A DNA stretch of 64,000 nucleotides from contig NZ_VFOV01000001.1 in assembly GCF_006716315.1 (NCBI RefSeq), forward strand, positions 2,372,501-2,436,500. Reading direction: 5' to 3'. This stretch comes from Nocardioides albertanoniae. Lineage in GTDB: Bacteria > Actinomycetota > Actinomycetes > Propionibacteriales > Nocardioidaceae. Position numbers and translations under genes: made by a program. The stretch's first letter is position 1, and each line of letters starts with the position of its first letter. A model generated the notes under the pieces. That model searched no databases. It was not told where the DNA came from and worked only from the letters and a program-made list of their open reading frames with translations. Shown piece by piece: positions 35,522-43,046 of the stretch.

Positions 35522-37615
35522 TCAGTGGAACTTCTTGCCCGTGACCTTCTCGGAGATGCCCTCACGGTCGAGCAGCTGGGTGATGCCGCCGTTCCAGAAC
35601 TGGAAGCCGGCGCCGGTGATCATCGCCAGGTCGATGTCCTCGGCGGCCTGGGCGACGCCCTCGTCGAGCATGCGGCGTACCTCGTCGGCGAGCGCCTCCA
35701 GCGACTGCTGGCGCGCCTCCTCGGCGGTCTTGGCCACGTCGCCCGTGGTGAGCAGCGCCTCGACCTCGGGGTCGACGGTGCGTCCGTCGGCACCGAAGAA
35801 GGAGCTCTTCTTGGCCTCGACGACCTTGTGGAGGTTCTCGGAGAGGTAGAACCGGTCCGGGAACGCCTTCGCGAGCGTCTCGTTGTTGTGGTAGGCGATC
35901 GCCGGACCGACCAGCCCGATCAGCGCGAACGGACCCATCGGCGCCACACCGGCGAAGGCCGACTCGACGACGTCGACCGGGGTGCCCTCGTCGGCGATCT
36001 TGGAGACCTCACCCATGAAGCGGCCCAGGAGCCGGTTCACGATGAAGGAGGGGCTGTCCTTGACCAGGATCGAGGTCTTCTTCAGCGACTTCGAGACCGA
36101 GAACGCCGTGGCCAGGGCCGCGTCGGAGGTCTTCTCGCCCTTGATGATCTCCAGCAGCGGCATCACCGCGACCGGGTTGAAGAAGTGGAAGCCGACGACC
36201 CGCTCGGGGTTCTTCAGGTCGGCTGCCATCTCGGTGATCGACAGGCTCGAGGTGTTGGTGGCGAAGACCGCGGTCTCCGGGGCCACCTTCTCGGCGTTGG
36301 CGAAGACGGTCTTCTTGACGCCCATCTCCTCGAAGACGGCCTCGATGATGAAGTCGGCGTCGGAGAAGGACTCCTCGTAGTCGACCGAGGAGGTCACCAG
36401 GGCCTTGAGGCGGTTGGTCGCGTCCTGGGAGGCGCGCCCCTTGGCCAGCTTCTTGTCGAGCTCGGCGTGGACGTACGCCACACCCTTGTCGGCACGCTCC
36501 TGGTCGAGGTCGACCATGACGACCGGCACCTTGAGACGCTGCACGAAGAGCAGCGCGAACTGCGAGGCCATCAGCCCGGCACCGATGATGCCGACCTTGG
36601 TGACCTTCTGCGCGAGCGCCTTGTCGGGCGCGCCGGCGGGACGCTTGGCGCGCTTCTGCACCAGGTCGAAGGAGTAGAGCGAGGCGAGCAGCTGCGGGGT
36701 CTCGGACATCGCCACGAGCGCGTCGTCCTCGGCCGCGAAGCCCTCGTCACGACCGGCGGTCTTGGCCAGGGTGAGCAGCTCGACGGCCTTCTTGGCGGCC
36801 GGGGAGGCGTCGCCGGTCTTGGCCCAGGCGAAGAAGCCCGCGTTCTTGGCGGCCTCGTCCCAGCCCTCGCCGCGGTCGATCGACTCCCGCTCGACGGTCA
36901 CGTCGCCGGCGAGCACCTTGTCGGCCCACAGCAGCGACTGCTCGAGGTAGTCGGCGCCACCGAACTTCGCGTCGGCGATGCCGAGCTCGAACGCCTCGGC
37001 ACCCTTGAGCACCTTGCCGTTGTTGAGCGGGTTCTCGATGAAGACCTTCGCGGCCTTCGCCGGACCGATCAGGTTCGGCAGCAGGTAGCCACCGCCCCAG
37101 CCGGGCACCAGACCGAGCATGACCTCGGGCAGGCCGACGGCGGGCACCGAGTCCTGGATGGTGCGGTAGTCGGCGTGCAGCGCGACCTCGAGGCCGCCAC
37201 CGAGCGCGAGCCCGTTGATGAAGCCGAACGACGGCTTCTTGGTGGTGCCGTCACCGTCACCCAGCTTGCGGAAGACCGCGTGACCGAGCTCGGCGATCGT
37301 ACGGATGCCGTCGGGGCCACCCGCCTGCAGCGCGGTCAGGTCGGCGCCGGCCGCGAGGATGAACGGCTTGCCGGTGACGGCGATCGCGTCGATCGAGTCG
37401 TCGGCGAGTGCCGCGTCGTAGGCCTTGTTGAGCTCGACCAACGACTTCGGCCCGAAGGTGTTCGGGCGGGTGTGGTCGTGGCCGTTGTCGAGGGTGACCA
37501 GGCCGAGGGCCTTGCCGGAGGGCAGGTTGACCTTCGCCAGCTTCGCCTCGGTGACGACCTCGTCGTCGGAGAAGAGCTTCTCGACATCCGCGAGAAGAGT
37601 GTTGATGTCAGTCAC
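35522..37615 (-). CDS. fadB: FadB-like multifunctional fatty acid oxidation enzyme
   Basis: 697 aa from the GTG at 37615, overlapping the fadA stop (GTGA). The N-terminal half is an enoyl-CoA hydratase with the oxyanion loop GLALGGGLEVALHADYRTIQ and GLPEVMLGLVPGWGG. The second half is a 3-hydroxyacyl-CoA dehydrogenase with KVGIIGAGLMASQFALLF (NAD) and NTSSLSITEMA, VGFHFFNPVAVMPL. It performs the two middle steps of beta-oxidation. With FadA it forms a trifunctional complex. Confidence 0.93.
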   Translation of the reverse strand: MTDINTLLADVEKLFSDDEVVTEAKLAKVNLPSGKALGLVTLDNGHDHTRPNTFGPKSLVELNKAYDAALADDSIDAIAVTGKPFILAAGADLTALQAGGPDGIRTIAELGHAVFRKLGDGDGTTKKPSFGFINGLALGGGLEVALHADYRTIQDSVPAVGLPEVMLGLVPGWGGGYLLPNLIGPAKAAKVFIENPLNNGKVLKGAEAFELGIADAKFGGADYLEQSLLWADKVLAGDVTVERESIDRGEGWDEAAKNAGFFAWAKTGDASPAAKKAVELLTLAKTAGRDEGFAAEDDALVAMSETPQLLASLYSFDLVQKRAKRPAGAPDKALAQKVTKVGIIGAGLMASQFALLFVQRLKVPVVMVDLDQERADKGVAYVHAELDKKLAKGRASQDATNRLKALVTSSVDYEESFSDADFIIEAVFEEMGVKKTVFANAEKVAPETAVFATNTSSLSITEMAADLKNPERVVGFHFFNPVAVMPLLEIIKGEKTSDAALATAFSVSKSLKKTSILVKDSPSFIVNRLLGRFMGEVSKIADEGTPVDVVESAFAGVAPMGPFALIGLVGPAIAYHNNETLAKAFPDRFYLSENLHKVVEAKKSSFFGADGRTVDPEVEALLTTGDVAKTAEEARQQSLEALADEVRRMLDEGVAQAAEDIDLAMITGAGFQFWNGGITQLLDREGISEKVTGKKFH

Positions 37616-38811
37616 TTCGACTCTCCAGTCCAGTTCGGGTTCTCCCAGATGACCGTGCCGCCCATACCCAGGCCGATGCACATGGTGGTGAGGCCGTAGC
37701 GGACCTCGGGGCGCTCCTCGAACTGGCGCGCCAGCTGGATCATCAGCCGCACGCCGGAGGAGGCCAGCGGGTGACCGAATGCGATCGCGCCGCCGTAGGG
37801 GTTGACGCGGTCGTCGTCCTCGGCGATGCCGAAGTGGTCCAGGAAGGCGAGCACCTGGATGGCGAACGCCTCGTTGACCTCGAAGGCCTCGATGTCGTCG
37901 ATCGTGAGACCGGCCTTGGCCAGGGCCTTCTCGGTCGAGGGGATCGGGCCGACGGCCATGACCTCGGGTGCCACGCCGGAGAAGGCGTAGGAGACCAGGC
38001 GCATCTTGACGGGCAGGCCGAGCTCGCGCGCGACCTCCTCGGAGGCCAGCAGCGAGGCGGTGGCGCCGTCGTTGATGCCCGCCGCGTTGCCGGCGGTGAC
38101 GCGGCCGTGGGGGCGGAACGGGGTCTTGAGCTTGCCCAGGTCCTCGGTGGTGGTGCCGGGGCGCATCGGCTCGTCGGTGGTGGCCAGGCCCCAGCCGTTC
38201 TCGGCCGAGCGGGTGGCGACGGGCACCAGGTCGGGCTGGATCTTGCCGTCGGCGTACGCCTTCTCCGCCAGGTTCTGCGAGCGGACCGCGAACTTGTCGG
38301 TGCGCTCCTTGGTGATCGCCGGGTAGCGGTCGTGCACGTTCTCCGCCGTGTTGCCCATGACGAGCGCCGAGGGGTCGACGAGCTTCTCGGAGACGATCCG
38401 CGGGTTCGGGTCGACGCCCTCGCCCATCGGGTGGCGGCCCATGTGCTCGACGCCACCGGCGATGACGACGTCGTAGGCGCCGAAGGCGATGCCGCCGGCG
38501 GTCGTGGTGACCGCGGTCATCGCGCCGGCGCACATCCGGTCGATCGCGTAGCCCGGCACGGACTGCGGAAGCCCGGCGAGCAGGCCCGCGGTGCGGCCGA
38601 TGGTCAGGCCCTGGTCGCCGATCTGCGTGGTCGCGGCGATGGCGACCTCGTCGATCCGCTCGGGCGGAAGCTCGGGGTTGCGGCGCGTGAGCTCACTGAT
38701 GAGCTTGACGACCAGGTCGTCCGCGCGGGTCTCGGCGTACTGGCCCTTGGCCTTGCCGAAGGGTGTGCGTACGCCGTCGACGAAGACGACTTCTCGCAGC
38801 TGTCGGGTCAC
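37612..38811 (-). CDS. fadA: Acetyl-CoA acyltransferase (FadA)
   Basis: 399 aa, start GTG at 38811. Thiolase residues: nucleophile Cys94 in YAIDRMCAGAM, His in AFGHPLASSGVR and Cys in LTTMCIGLGMGG. It cleaves 3-ketoacyl-CoA with CoA, completing the spiral run by the overlapping fadB product. First gene of the fadAB operon. A TTACCCGCTAGTAA-type palindrome upstream may be an operator. Confidence 0.94.
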   Translation of the reverse strand: MTRQLREVVFVDGVRTPFGKAKGQYAETRADDLVVKLISELTRRNPELPPERIDEVAIAATTQIGDQGLTIGRTAGLLAGLPQSVPGYAIDRMCAGAMTAVTTTAGGIAFGAYDVVIAGGVEHMGRHPMGEGVDPNPRIVSEKLVDPSALVMGNTAENVHDRYPAITKERTDKFAVRSQNLAEKAYADGKIQPDLVPVATRSAENGWGLATTDEPMRPGTTTEDLGKLKTPFRPHGRVTAGNAAGINDGATASLLASEEVARELGLPVKMRLVSYAFSGVAPEVMAVGPIPSTEKALAKAGLTIDDIEAFEVNEAFAIQVLAFLDHFGIAEDDDRVNPYGGAIAFGHPLASSGVRLMIQLARQFEERPEVRYGLTTMCIGLGMGGTVIWENPNWTGESK

Positions 38812-38882
38812 CGTGTCACTCCATGTTGGTTGTCGCTAGGCGGCGCTGAAGGTGTGGGCACGGACAGTGCCCGAGGCATACA

Positions 38883-38896
38883 TTACCCGCTAGTAA
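38883..38896. promoter_or_regulatory. Palindrome upstream of fadAB
   Basis: TTACCCGCTAGTAA, read on the minus strand as GTTACTAGCGGGTAA, is an imperfect palindrome 70-85 bp before the fadA start. It shares GTTACTnG with the sequence at 44438-44445 upstream of fabG4/fadA2. A candidate site for a fatty-acid repressor of the TetR type. Confidence 0.4.
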
Positions 38897-39085
38897 CAAC
38901 GGTGGCGTGATGGGGGAGGTTCGCGGACCCGCGCGTCGGCTTGGGAATATCGTGGGCGTGCACGATGCTCCGCTGTCGTCATGTTGAAGCGTGCACTGAG
39001 ATGGTTGAGGCCCAGGAGCGAGACTCCGGGCGATACGGCAGACGGCGAGAGAGCAGCTGGTGGCACCGAAGGGGAGGAGGCAGCG

Positions 39086-40045
39086 ATGAGCGGATCACGA
39101 CTCGTACACATCGTCGACGAGCTGCCCGAGGAGGTGCTGGCCGCCGGTGGCGAGCGGCTTCCCCTGGTGGTCGTCCTCGACGGCTTCCTGGATGCGGGCA
39201 AGGCCGCCGACAGGGCCGCCGCCCACCTGGTGCAGACCTCGAAGCGCGCGCCCGTGGTGGCGACCTTCGACGTCGACGAGCTCCACGACTACCGCGCGCG
39301 TCGCCCGGCGATCTCGTTCGTGAGCGACCACTACGAGTCCTTCGACGCACCGCGACTGGTGGTGCGGCTGCTCAAGGACGCCGGTGACACGCCTTACCTG
39401 CTCATGCACGGCCCCGAGCCCGACAACCGCTGGGAGGCCTTCGCGATCGCGGTACGCGAGGTCATCGAGCGTCTCGGGGTCACCGAGGTCGTCTCGCTGA
39501 CCTCGGTGCCGATGGCGGTGCCGCACACGCGTCCGCTGACCACCACCCGGCACGCCAACGACCCCGCCCAGGAGCTGGCCGGGCAGGTCTGGGACAGCCC
39601 GTGGAAGGGCGAGATCCGGATCCCGTCCTCGGCGCAGGCCCTGGTCGAGGTACGCCTGGGGGAGTGGGGCCATCCGGCGGGCGGCTTCGTGGTGCACATG
39701 CCGCACTACCTGGCTCAGAGCGACTTCCCGGCCGCGGCCGTCGTGCTCGTCGAGGAGCTCGAGCGCGCCGCGCGGCTGACGATCCCCGTCTCCGACCTGG
39801 AGGCCGAGGCGCAGCGCCGCGAAGAGGAGATCGAGTCCTACCTGGAGGACAATGCGGAGGTGAAGGAGGTCGTCGCCGCTCTCGAGCAGCAGTACGACAC
39901 CTTCCAGCGTGGTGAGCAGTCCGGGCGCTCGCTGCTGGCTCCCGACGAGCCGTTGCCGACCGGTGAGGAGCTCGGTGAGCAGTTCGAGCAGTTCCTCGCC
40001 GGCCTCAACGGGCCTGATCCCGACGACGACCCTGAGAAGGACTGA
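39086..40045 (+). CDS. PAC2 family (proteasome assembly chaperone-like) protein
   Basis: 319 aa from the ATG at 39086, preceded by GGAGGAGG; the frame is open to 38981. The PAC2 core is visible: PLVVVLDGFLDAGKAADRAA near residue 28, the Asp-rich FDVDELHDYRARRP, and VTEVVSLTSVPMAVPHTRP. Actinobacterial members often accompany the proteasome or ATP-grasp enzymes; a helical acidic C-terminus (EAEAQRREEEIESYLEDNAE) follows. Its ligand is unknown. Confidence 0.85.
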   Translation: MSGSRLVHIVDELPEEVLAAGGERLPLVVVLDGFLDAGKAADRAAAHLVQTSKRAPVVATFDVDELHDYRARRPAISFVSDHYESFDAPRLVVRLLKDAGDTPYLLMHGPEPDNRWEAFAIAVREVIERLGVTEVVSLTSVPMAVPHTRPLTTTRHANDPAQELAGQVWDSPWKGEIRIPSSAQALVEVRLGEWGHPAGGFVVHMPHYLAQSDFPAAAVVLVEELERAARLTIPVSDLEAEAQRREEEIESYLEDNAEVKEVVAALEQQYDTFQRGEQSGRSLLAPDEPLPTGEELGEQFEQFLAGLNGPDPDDDPEKD

Positions 40046-40054
40046 GATCGCCAG

Positions 40055-40933
40055 ATGACGACCCACGCCGTGCCGGCGGACAAGGCGGTGGCCGAGCTGG
40101 TTGGCGTGCTCGACCTGGTCCAGATCGACAAGGATCTCTTCCATGGCGCCACCACGACCCGCAACTCGCGCGGGCGGGCCTACGGCGGGCAGGTCGCCGC
40201 GCAGGCGCTGATGGCGGCCGTACGCTCGGCCGACCCGGACTTCACGGTGCACTCGATGCACTCCTACTTCCTGCTCCCGGGCGACCCGTCCTACCCGATC
40301 GTCTACGACGTCGAGCGCATCCGTGACGGACGCTCCTTCGAGACCAGGCGGGTCAGCGCGCGCCAGAAGGGGCGCGACATCTACTACCTGACCGCCAACT
40401 TCCAGCGCGCGGAGACAGGCTTCGAGCACCAGGACGCGATGCCCGCGGTGCCGCCTCCCGAGAAGTGCATCGACTTCCTCAAGATGATGGCCGACTCCGG
40501 CAGCGCCGAGGCGGTCTCGCTGGCGCGCGAGTGGGAGGCCGTCGAGGTGCGTGCGGTCGGCAACTCGCTGCTGGGCATCGAGCCCGACCCGGCCCGGCCT
40601 GCACAGCAGCGACTCTGGATCCGGCTGGGCGCCTCGCTCCCCGACGACCCCGAGATCCAGCGGGCCGCGTTCACCTGGGCCTCCGACATCTCGCTGCTGG
40701 GAGCCTCCCTGGCCGCCCACTCCCTGGACCACAAGGGCATCCAGATGGCCTCGCTCGACCACACCATCTGGTTCCACCGCCCCTTCCGCGCCGACGAGTG
40801 GTGGCTCTACGACCAGGAGAGCCCCTCGGCCTCCGGCGGCCGCGGACTCTCCATCGGTCGTGTCTTCACCGCTGACGGTGTGCTCGCCGCGACGGTCGCC
40901 CAGGAGGGCCTCATCCGCCCTCCCCGTGCCTGA
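40055..40933 (+). CDS. tesB: Acyl-CoA thioesterase II
   Basis: 292 aa. Double hot-dog fold: SRGRAYGGQVAAQALMAAVR in the first half, ASLDHTIWFHRPFRADEWWL with the catalytic Asp in the second. It hydrolyses acyl-CoA to free fatty acid and CoA, releasing CoA during fatty acid turnover. 9 bp after the PAC2 gene, so probably co-transcribed. Confidence 0.92.
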   Translation: MTTHAVPADKAVAELVGVLDLVQIDKDLFHGATTTRNSRGRAYGGQVAAQALMAAVRSADPDFTVHSMHSYFLLPGDPSYPIVYDVERIRDGRSFETRRVSARQKGRDIYYLTANFQRAETGFEHQDAMPAVPPPEKCIDFLKMMADSGSAEAVSLAREWEAVEVRAVGNSLLGIEPDPARPAQQRLWIRLGASLPDDPEIQRAAFTWASDISLLGASLAAHSLDHKGIQMASLDHTIWFHRPFRADEWWLYDQESPSASGGRGLSIGRVFTADGVLAATVAQEGLIRPPRA

Positions 40934-40948
40934 CCCGCCCCAGCCGAC

Positions 40949-41011
40949 GAGTCACCCCTGCAGGTCGAAGAGTCACCTCTGCAGGTCGAGGAGTCACCTC
41001 TGCAGGTCGAG
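40949..41011. repeat. Three tandem 21-bp repeats after tesB
   Basis: Unit GAGTCACCTCTGCAGGTCGA plus one base is present three times end to end (40949-40969, 40970-40990, 40991-41011); the first has CCCC for CTCT-type variation, and a decayed fourth follows. They lie 15 bp after the tesB stop. There are no spacers, so this is not a CRISPR array. The role is unknown. Confidence 0.88.
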
Positions 41012-41042
41012 CGGGCACCTTTCCGTGCATCGCTAAGGTGGC

Positions 41043-41080
41043 GCACTATCGCACACCCTATCTGGCCGCCGCGATAGTGC
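41043..41080. repeat. 10-bp inverted repeat before the ArsC-like gene
   Basis: GCACTATCGC (41043-41052) and GCGATAGTGC (41071-41080) are exact inverted repeats with an 18-nt loop. It could be a tesB terminator or a promoter-proximal operator for the ArsC-like gene that starts 28 bp later. Confidence 0.55.
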
Positions 41081-41108
41081 ACCGAACCCCCGGGCTAAGG
41101 TGAGCGAC

Positions 41109-41459
41109 GTGGATCAGATCACTGTGTACGAGAAGCCGACCTGCACGACATGTCGCAACCTGTTCACCCTCCTCAAGCAGGAGGGCATCGACTTCGAGAA
41201 GGTCGACTACCACGTGCTCGGGCTGCGCGCCGAGGAGGTCAAGGACATCCTCGCCAAGACCGGCCTGAGCGCACGCGAGGTGCTGCGCAAGGGGGAGCCG
41301 GTCTACAAGGAGCTGAACCTGGCCAAGCGCGACCTCTCCGAGGACGAGCTGATCGGGCTGATGGTCGAGCACCCGGAGCTGATGCAGCGGCCGATCGTGC
41401 TCAAGGGCGATCGCGGTGTGCTGGCCCGTCCGATCGACAAGGTGCGCGAGATCCTCTGA
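41109..41459 (+). CDS. ArsC/Spx-family thiol oxidoreductase
   Basis: 116 aa from the GTG at 41109, chosen because TAAGGT at 41096-41101 ends 7 nt upstream (leaderless pattern); GTG at 41100 would add three residues. The fold shows Cys12 in KPTCTTCRN followed by KVDY and LKAR-like RPIVLKGDRGVLARPI, typical of ArsC-related reductases. The two Cys (12 and 15) form a CxxC unlike the single active Cys of glutaredoxin-dependent ArsC. No arsenite pump is nearby, so arsenate reduction is not established. Confidence 0.85.
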   Translation: MDQITVYEKPTCTTCRNLFTLLKQEGIDFEKVDYHVLGLRAEEVKDILAKTGLSAREVLRKGEPVYKELNLAKRDLSEDELIGLMVEHPELMQRPIVLKGDRGVLARPIDKVREIL

Positions 41460-41465
41460 GGTGAC

Positions 41466-41879
41466 TCAGACGCGGAGCCGCTCGACCGGCTGACCGGTGG
41501 TGCGGGCGATGAGCTCGACGTCGCGGGCAGCGTGGAGCACGGTGAGATCGGCCTCCTCGGCGATGGCGGCGAGGAGCAGGTCAGGCACCGACGGTCCACG
41601 TCGGCGGCTCCGCTTCAGGAGGCTGCGCTGGATCTCCAGCGCCCGTGCCTCCGTACGCGGCGTGAGCGCTGCCACGGGCATGTGGATGATCGGCACGTCC
41701 TCGACGAGCTCGCACCATTCGCGCTCGGAGGCGGCGAGATGCCCGACCTCGAGCAGTGTGGGGGTGGTGATGCGCACCTGGCCGATCTCGATCAGGCGCG
41801 ACCACTTCTTGGCGTCGGGGCTGGTGCTCATCCGGGCGAGCGCCGATCTGTGCACCAGCCAGGCGCTGCTCAGGACCAT
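41466..41879 (-). CDS. PIN-domain VapC-like toxin with altered first acidic residue
   Basis: 137 aa from the ATG at 41879, which overlaps the antitoxin end by 10 nt. PIN motifs can be followed: AWLVHRSAL (residues 6-14), Glu44 in TLLEVGH, Asp100 in VPDLLLAA and Asp120. The first position, normally Asp in LVDxSA, is His10. PIN ribonucleases bind Mg2+ through these acids, so activity may be reduced or altered. Paired with an RHH-type antitoxin gene. Confidence 0.8.
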   Translation of the reverse strand: MVLSSAWLVHRSALARMSTSPDAKKWSRLIEIGQVRITTPTLLEVGHLAASEREWCELVEDVPIIHMPVAALTPRTEARALEIQRSLLKRSRRRGPSVPDLLLAAIAEEADLTVLHAARDVELIARTTGQPVERLRV

Positions 41880-42088
41880 GCGTCTCGCATGAGGTCCCGG
41901 TCGTCGAGCCGGGCGAACTTCGCGAAGTCGTCGGCGGCGACGGGCCGCGCCGGCGGCAGCGGGCGCAGGGCGTCCGGTGTGAACCAACGCCGCAGATAGT
42001 CGCTGCGGTCGAGCCCGAGGCGTTCCGCCTCGGTGTCGATGCGTGCCATCTCGTCCTCGGAGAGGTCGCGGATGAGTATGTCGGACAT
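41870..42088 (-). CDS. VapB-like antitoxin
   Basis: 72 aa from the ATG at 42088, with AGGAGG 9 nt upstream; the in-frame TTG at 42097 is less likely. The N-terminus MSDILIRDLSEDEMARIDTE then RLGLDRSDYLRRW is ribbon-helix-helix-like, as in VapB proteins, and the C-terminal tail would wrap the toxin. Toxin and antitoxin are co-translated. It probably represses its own promoter. Confidence 0.8.
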   Translation of the reverse strand: MSDILIRDLSEDEMARIDTEAERLGLDRSDYLRRWFTPDALRPLPPARPVAADDFAKFARLDDRDLMRDAWS

Positions 42089-42120
42089 GTCTGTCAACCT
42101 CCTGAAGGGGAGATAGTAGC

Positions 42121-42154
42121 GGGGCGAGCCGGTCGGATGTGACCGGCTCGCCCC
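42121..42154. terminator. 14-bp hairpin between the htdX-like gene and the TA pair
   Basis: GGGGCGAGCCGGTC (42121-42134), loop GGATGT, then the exact complement to 42154. It lies downstream of the MaoC-like gene on the minus strand and upstream of the antitoxin promoter. Confidence 0.85.
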
Positions 42155-42164
42155 GTGGCGGTTC

Positions 42165-43046
42165 TCACAGAGCGGTCGTACGCCCCACCAGGTGAAGCGT
42201 GTCCGACCCCCGCTTGTGGAGCGAGAAGTCGTAGCCGTCGAGGTGCTTGAGCGACCCGAAGGCGACCGAGGAGGGCAGGAAGACCGGCTTCTTGAAGGCC
42301 ACGTCGACGCGCGCGGCGTCAGGCAGCCGGTTCTCCAGCGCCGCGATGCAGCGCGCTTTGGTCCACATCCCGTGGGCGATCTGACGCTTGAACCCGAGTG
42401 CCTTCGCGCTGAGCGGGAAGAGGTGGATCGGGTTGTAGTCGCCGGCGACCTTGGCGTAGCGACGACCCAGGTCGGTCTTGAGCGGGAAGACCGGACCGGA
42501 GGGGTTGACCTCGGCGAAGTCCGAGGGCCAGACGACGTCGGGGTTGCGCCTGCCGCGTACGAGGTAGGTCGAGGTGGACTCCCACACGACCTCGCCGCCG
42601 ACGGTCGCCACCGTCAGGAAGCGGTAGGCCTTGCCGACCGGGTGCGGCTCCGGCTGTCCCACGGTGGTGGTGACCGCGACCGCCTCGCCGACCGAGATCG
42701 GACGGTAGCCGCTGATCGAGTTCTCGATGTGCACCATGCCCATGGCGGGCGAGGGGAACTCGGGCGACGACATCAGCGCCATGTGCAGCGGAAAGGCCAG
42801 CATGTGCGGGTAGGGGAGCGGCACGGTGTCCTTGATGGGGAACCCGCACAGCTCCGCGTACGCCGCGACAGCATCCCGCTCGAGGACGACCGGCTCACGG
42901 GTGATGCTGAGCTCGTCGTAGGCCGCGCCCGTCTTCTTGATCCCGGGGATCGTGTTGACGCCGGGGATGGCGGGCAGCGCCGCCTTGAGGAGCAGCCCGG
43001 GGCCGGCCTTGCCGCTGAAGCTGCGCTGGATCTGAGCCGATGCCAT
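42165..43046 (-). CDS. htdX: MaoC-like (R)-3-hydroxyacyl dehydratase, HtdX type
   Basis: 293 aa from the ATG at 43046, which shares A with the fabG4 stop (TGATG). Hydratase 2 motif GDYNPIHLFPLSAKALGFKR and then QIAHGMW holds the catalytic Asp and His. A second hot-dog half precedes it. It dehydrates 3-hydroxyacyl thioesters in the beta-hydroxyacyl part of the FAS or beta-oxidation pathway. Together with fabG4 and fadA2 it mirrors the mycobacterial Rv0241c-Rv0243 order. Confidence 0.9.
   Translation of the reverse strand: MASAQIQRSFSGKAGPGLLLKAALPAIPGVNTIPGIKKTGAAYDELSITREPVVLERDAVAAYAELCGFPIKDTVPLPYPHMLAFPLHMALMSSPEFPSPAMGMVHIENSISGYRPISVGEAVAVTTTVGQPEPHPVGKAYRFLTVATVGGEVVWESTSTYLVRGRRNPDVVWPSDFAEVNPSGPVFPLKTDLGRRYAKVAGDYNPIHLFPLSAKALGFKRQIAHGMWTKARCIAALENRLPDAARVDVAFKKPVFLPSSVAFGSLKHLDGYDFSLHKRGSDTLHLVGRTTAL

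Noticed and set aside
35522..38533. 1003-codon fused fadA-fadB frame
   Set aside because: The upstream part of this frame lies out of phase with the thiolase; the GTGA overlap at 37612-37615 shows two genes.
40949..41011. CRISPR array
   Set aside because: Three contiguous 21-bp units with no unique spacers and no cas genes.
40807..41082. Protein with STCRGDS repeats
   Set aside because: It arises by translating the 21-bp DNA repeats antisense to tesB; no RBS and no family.
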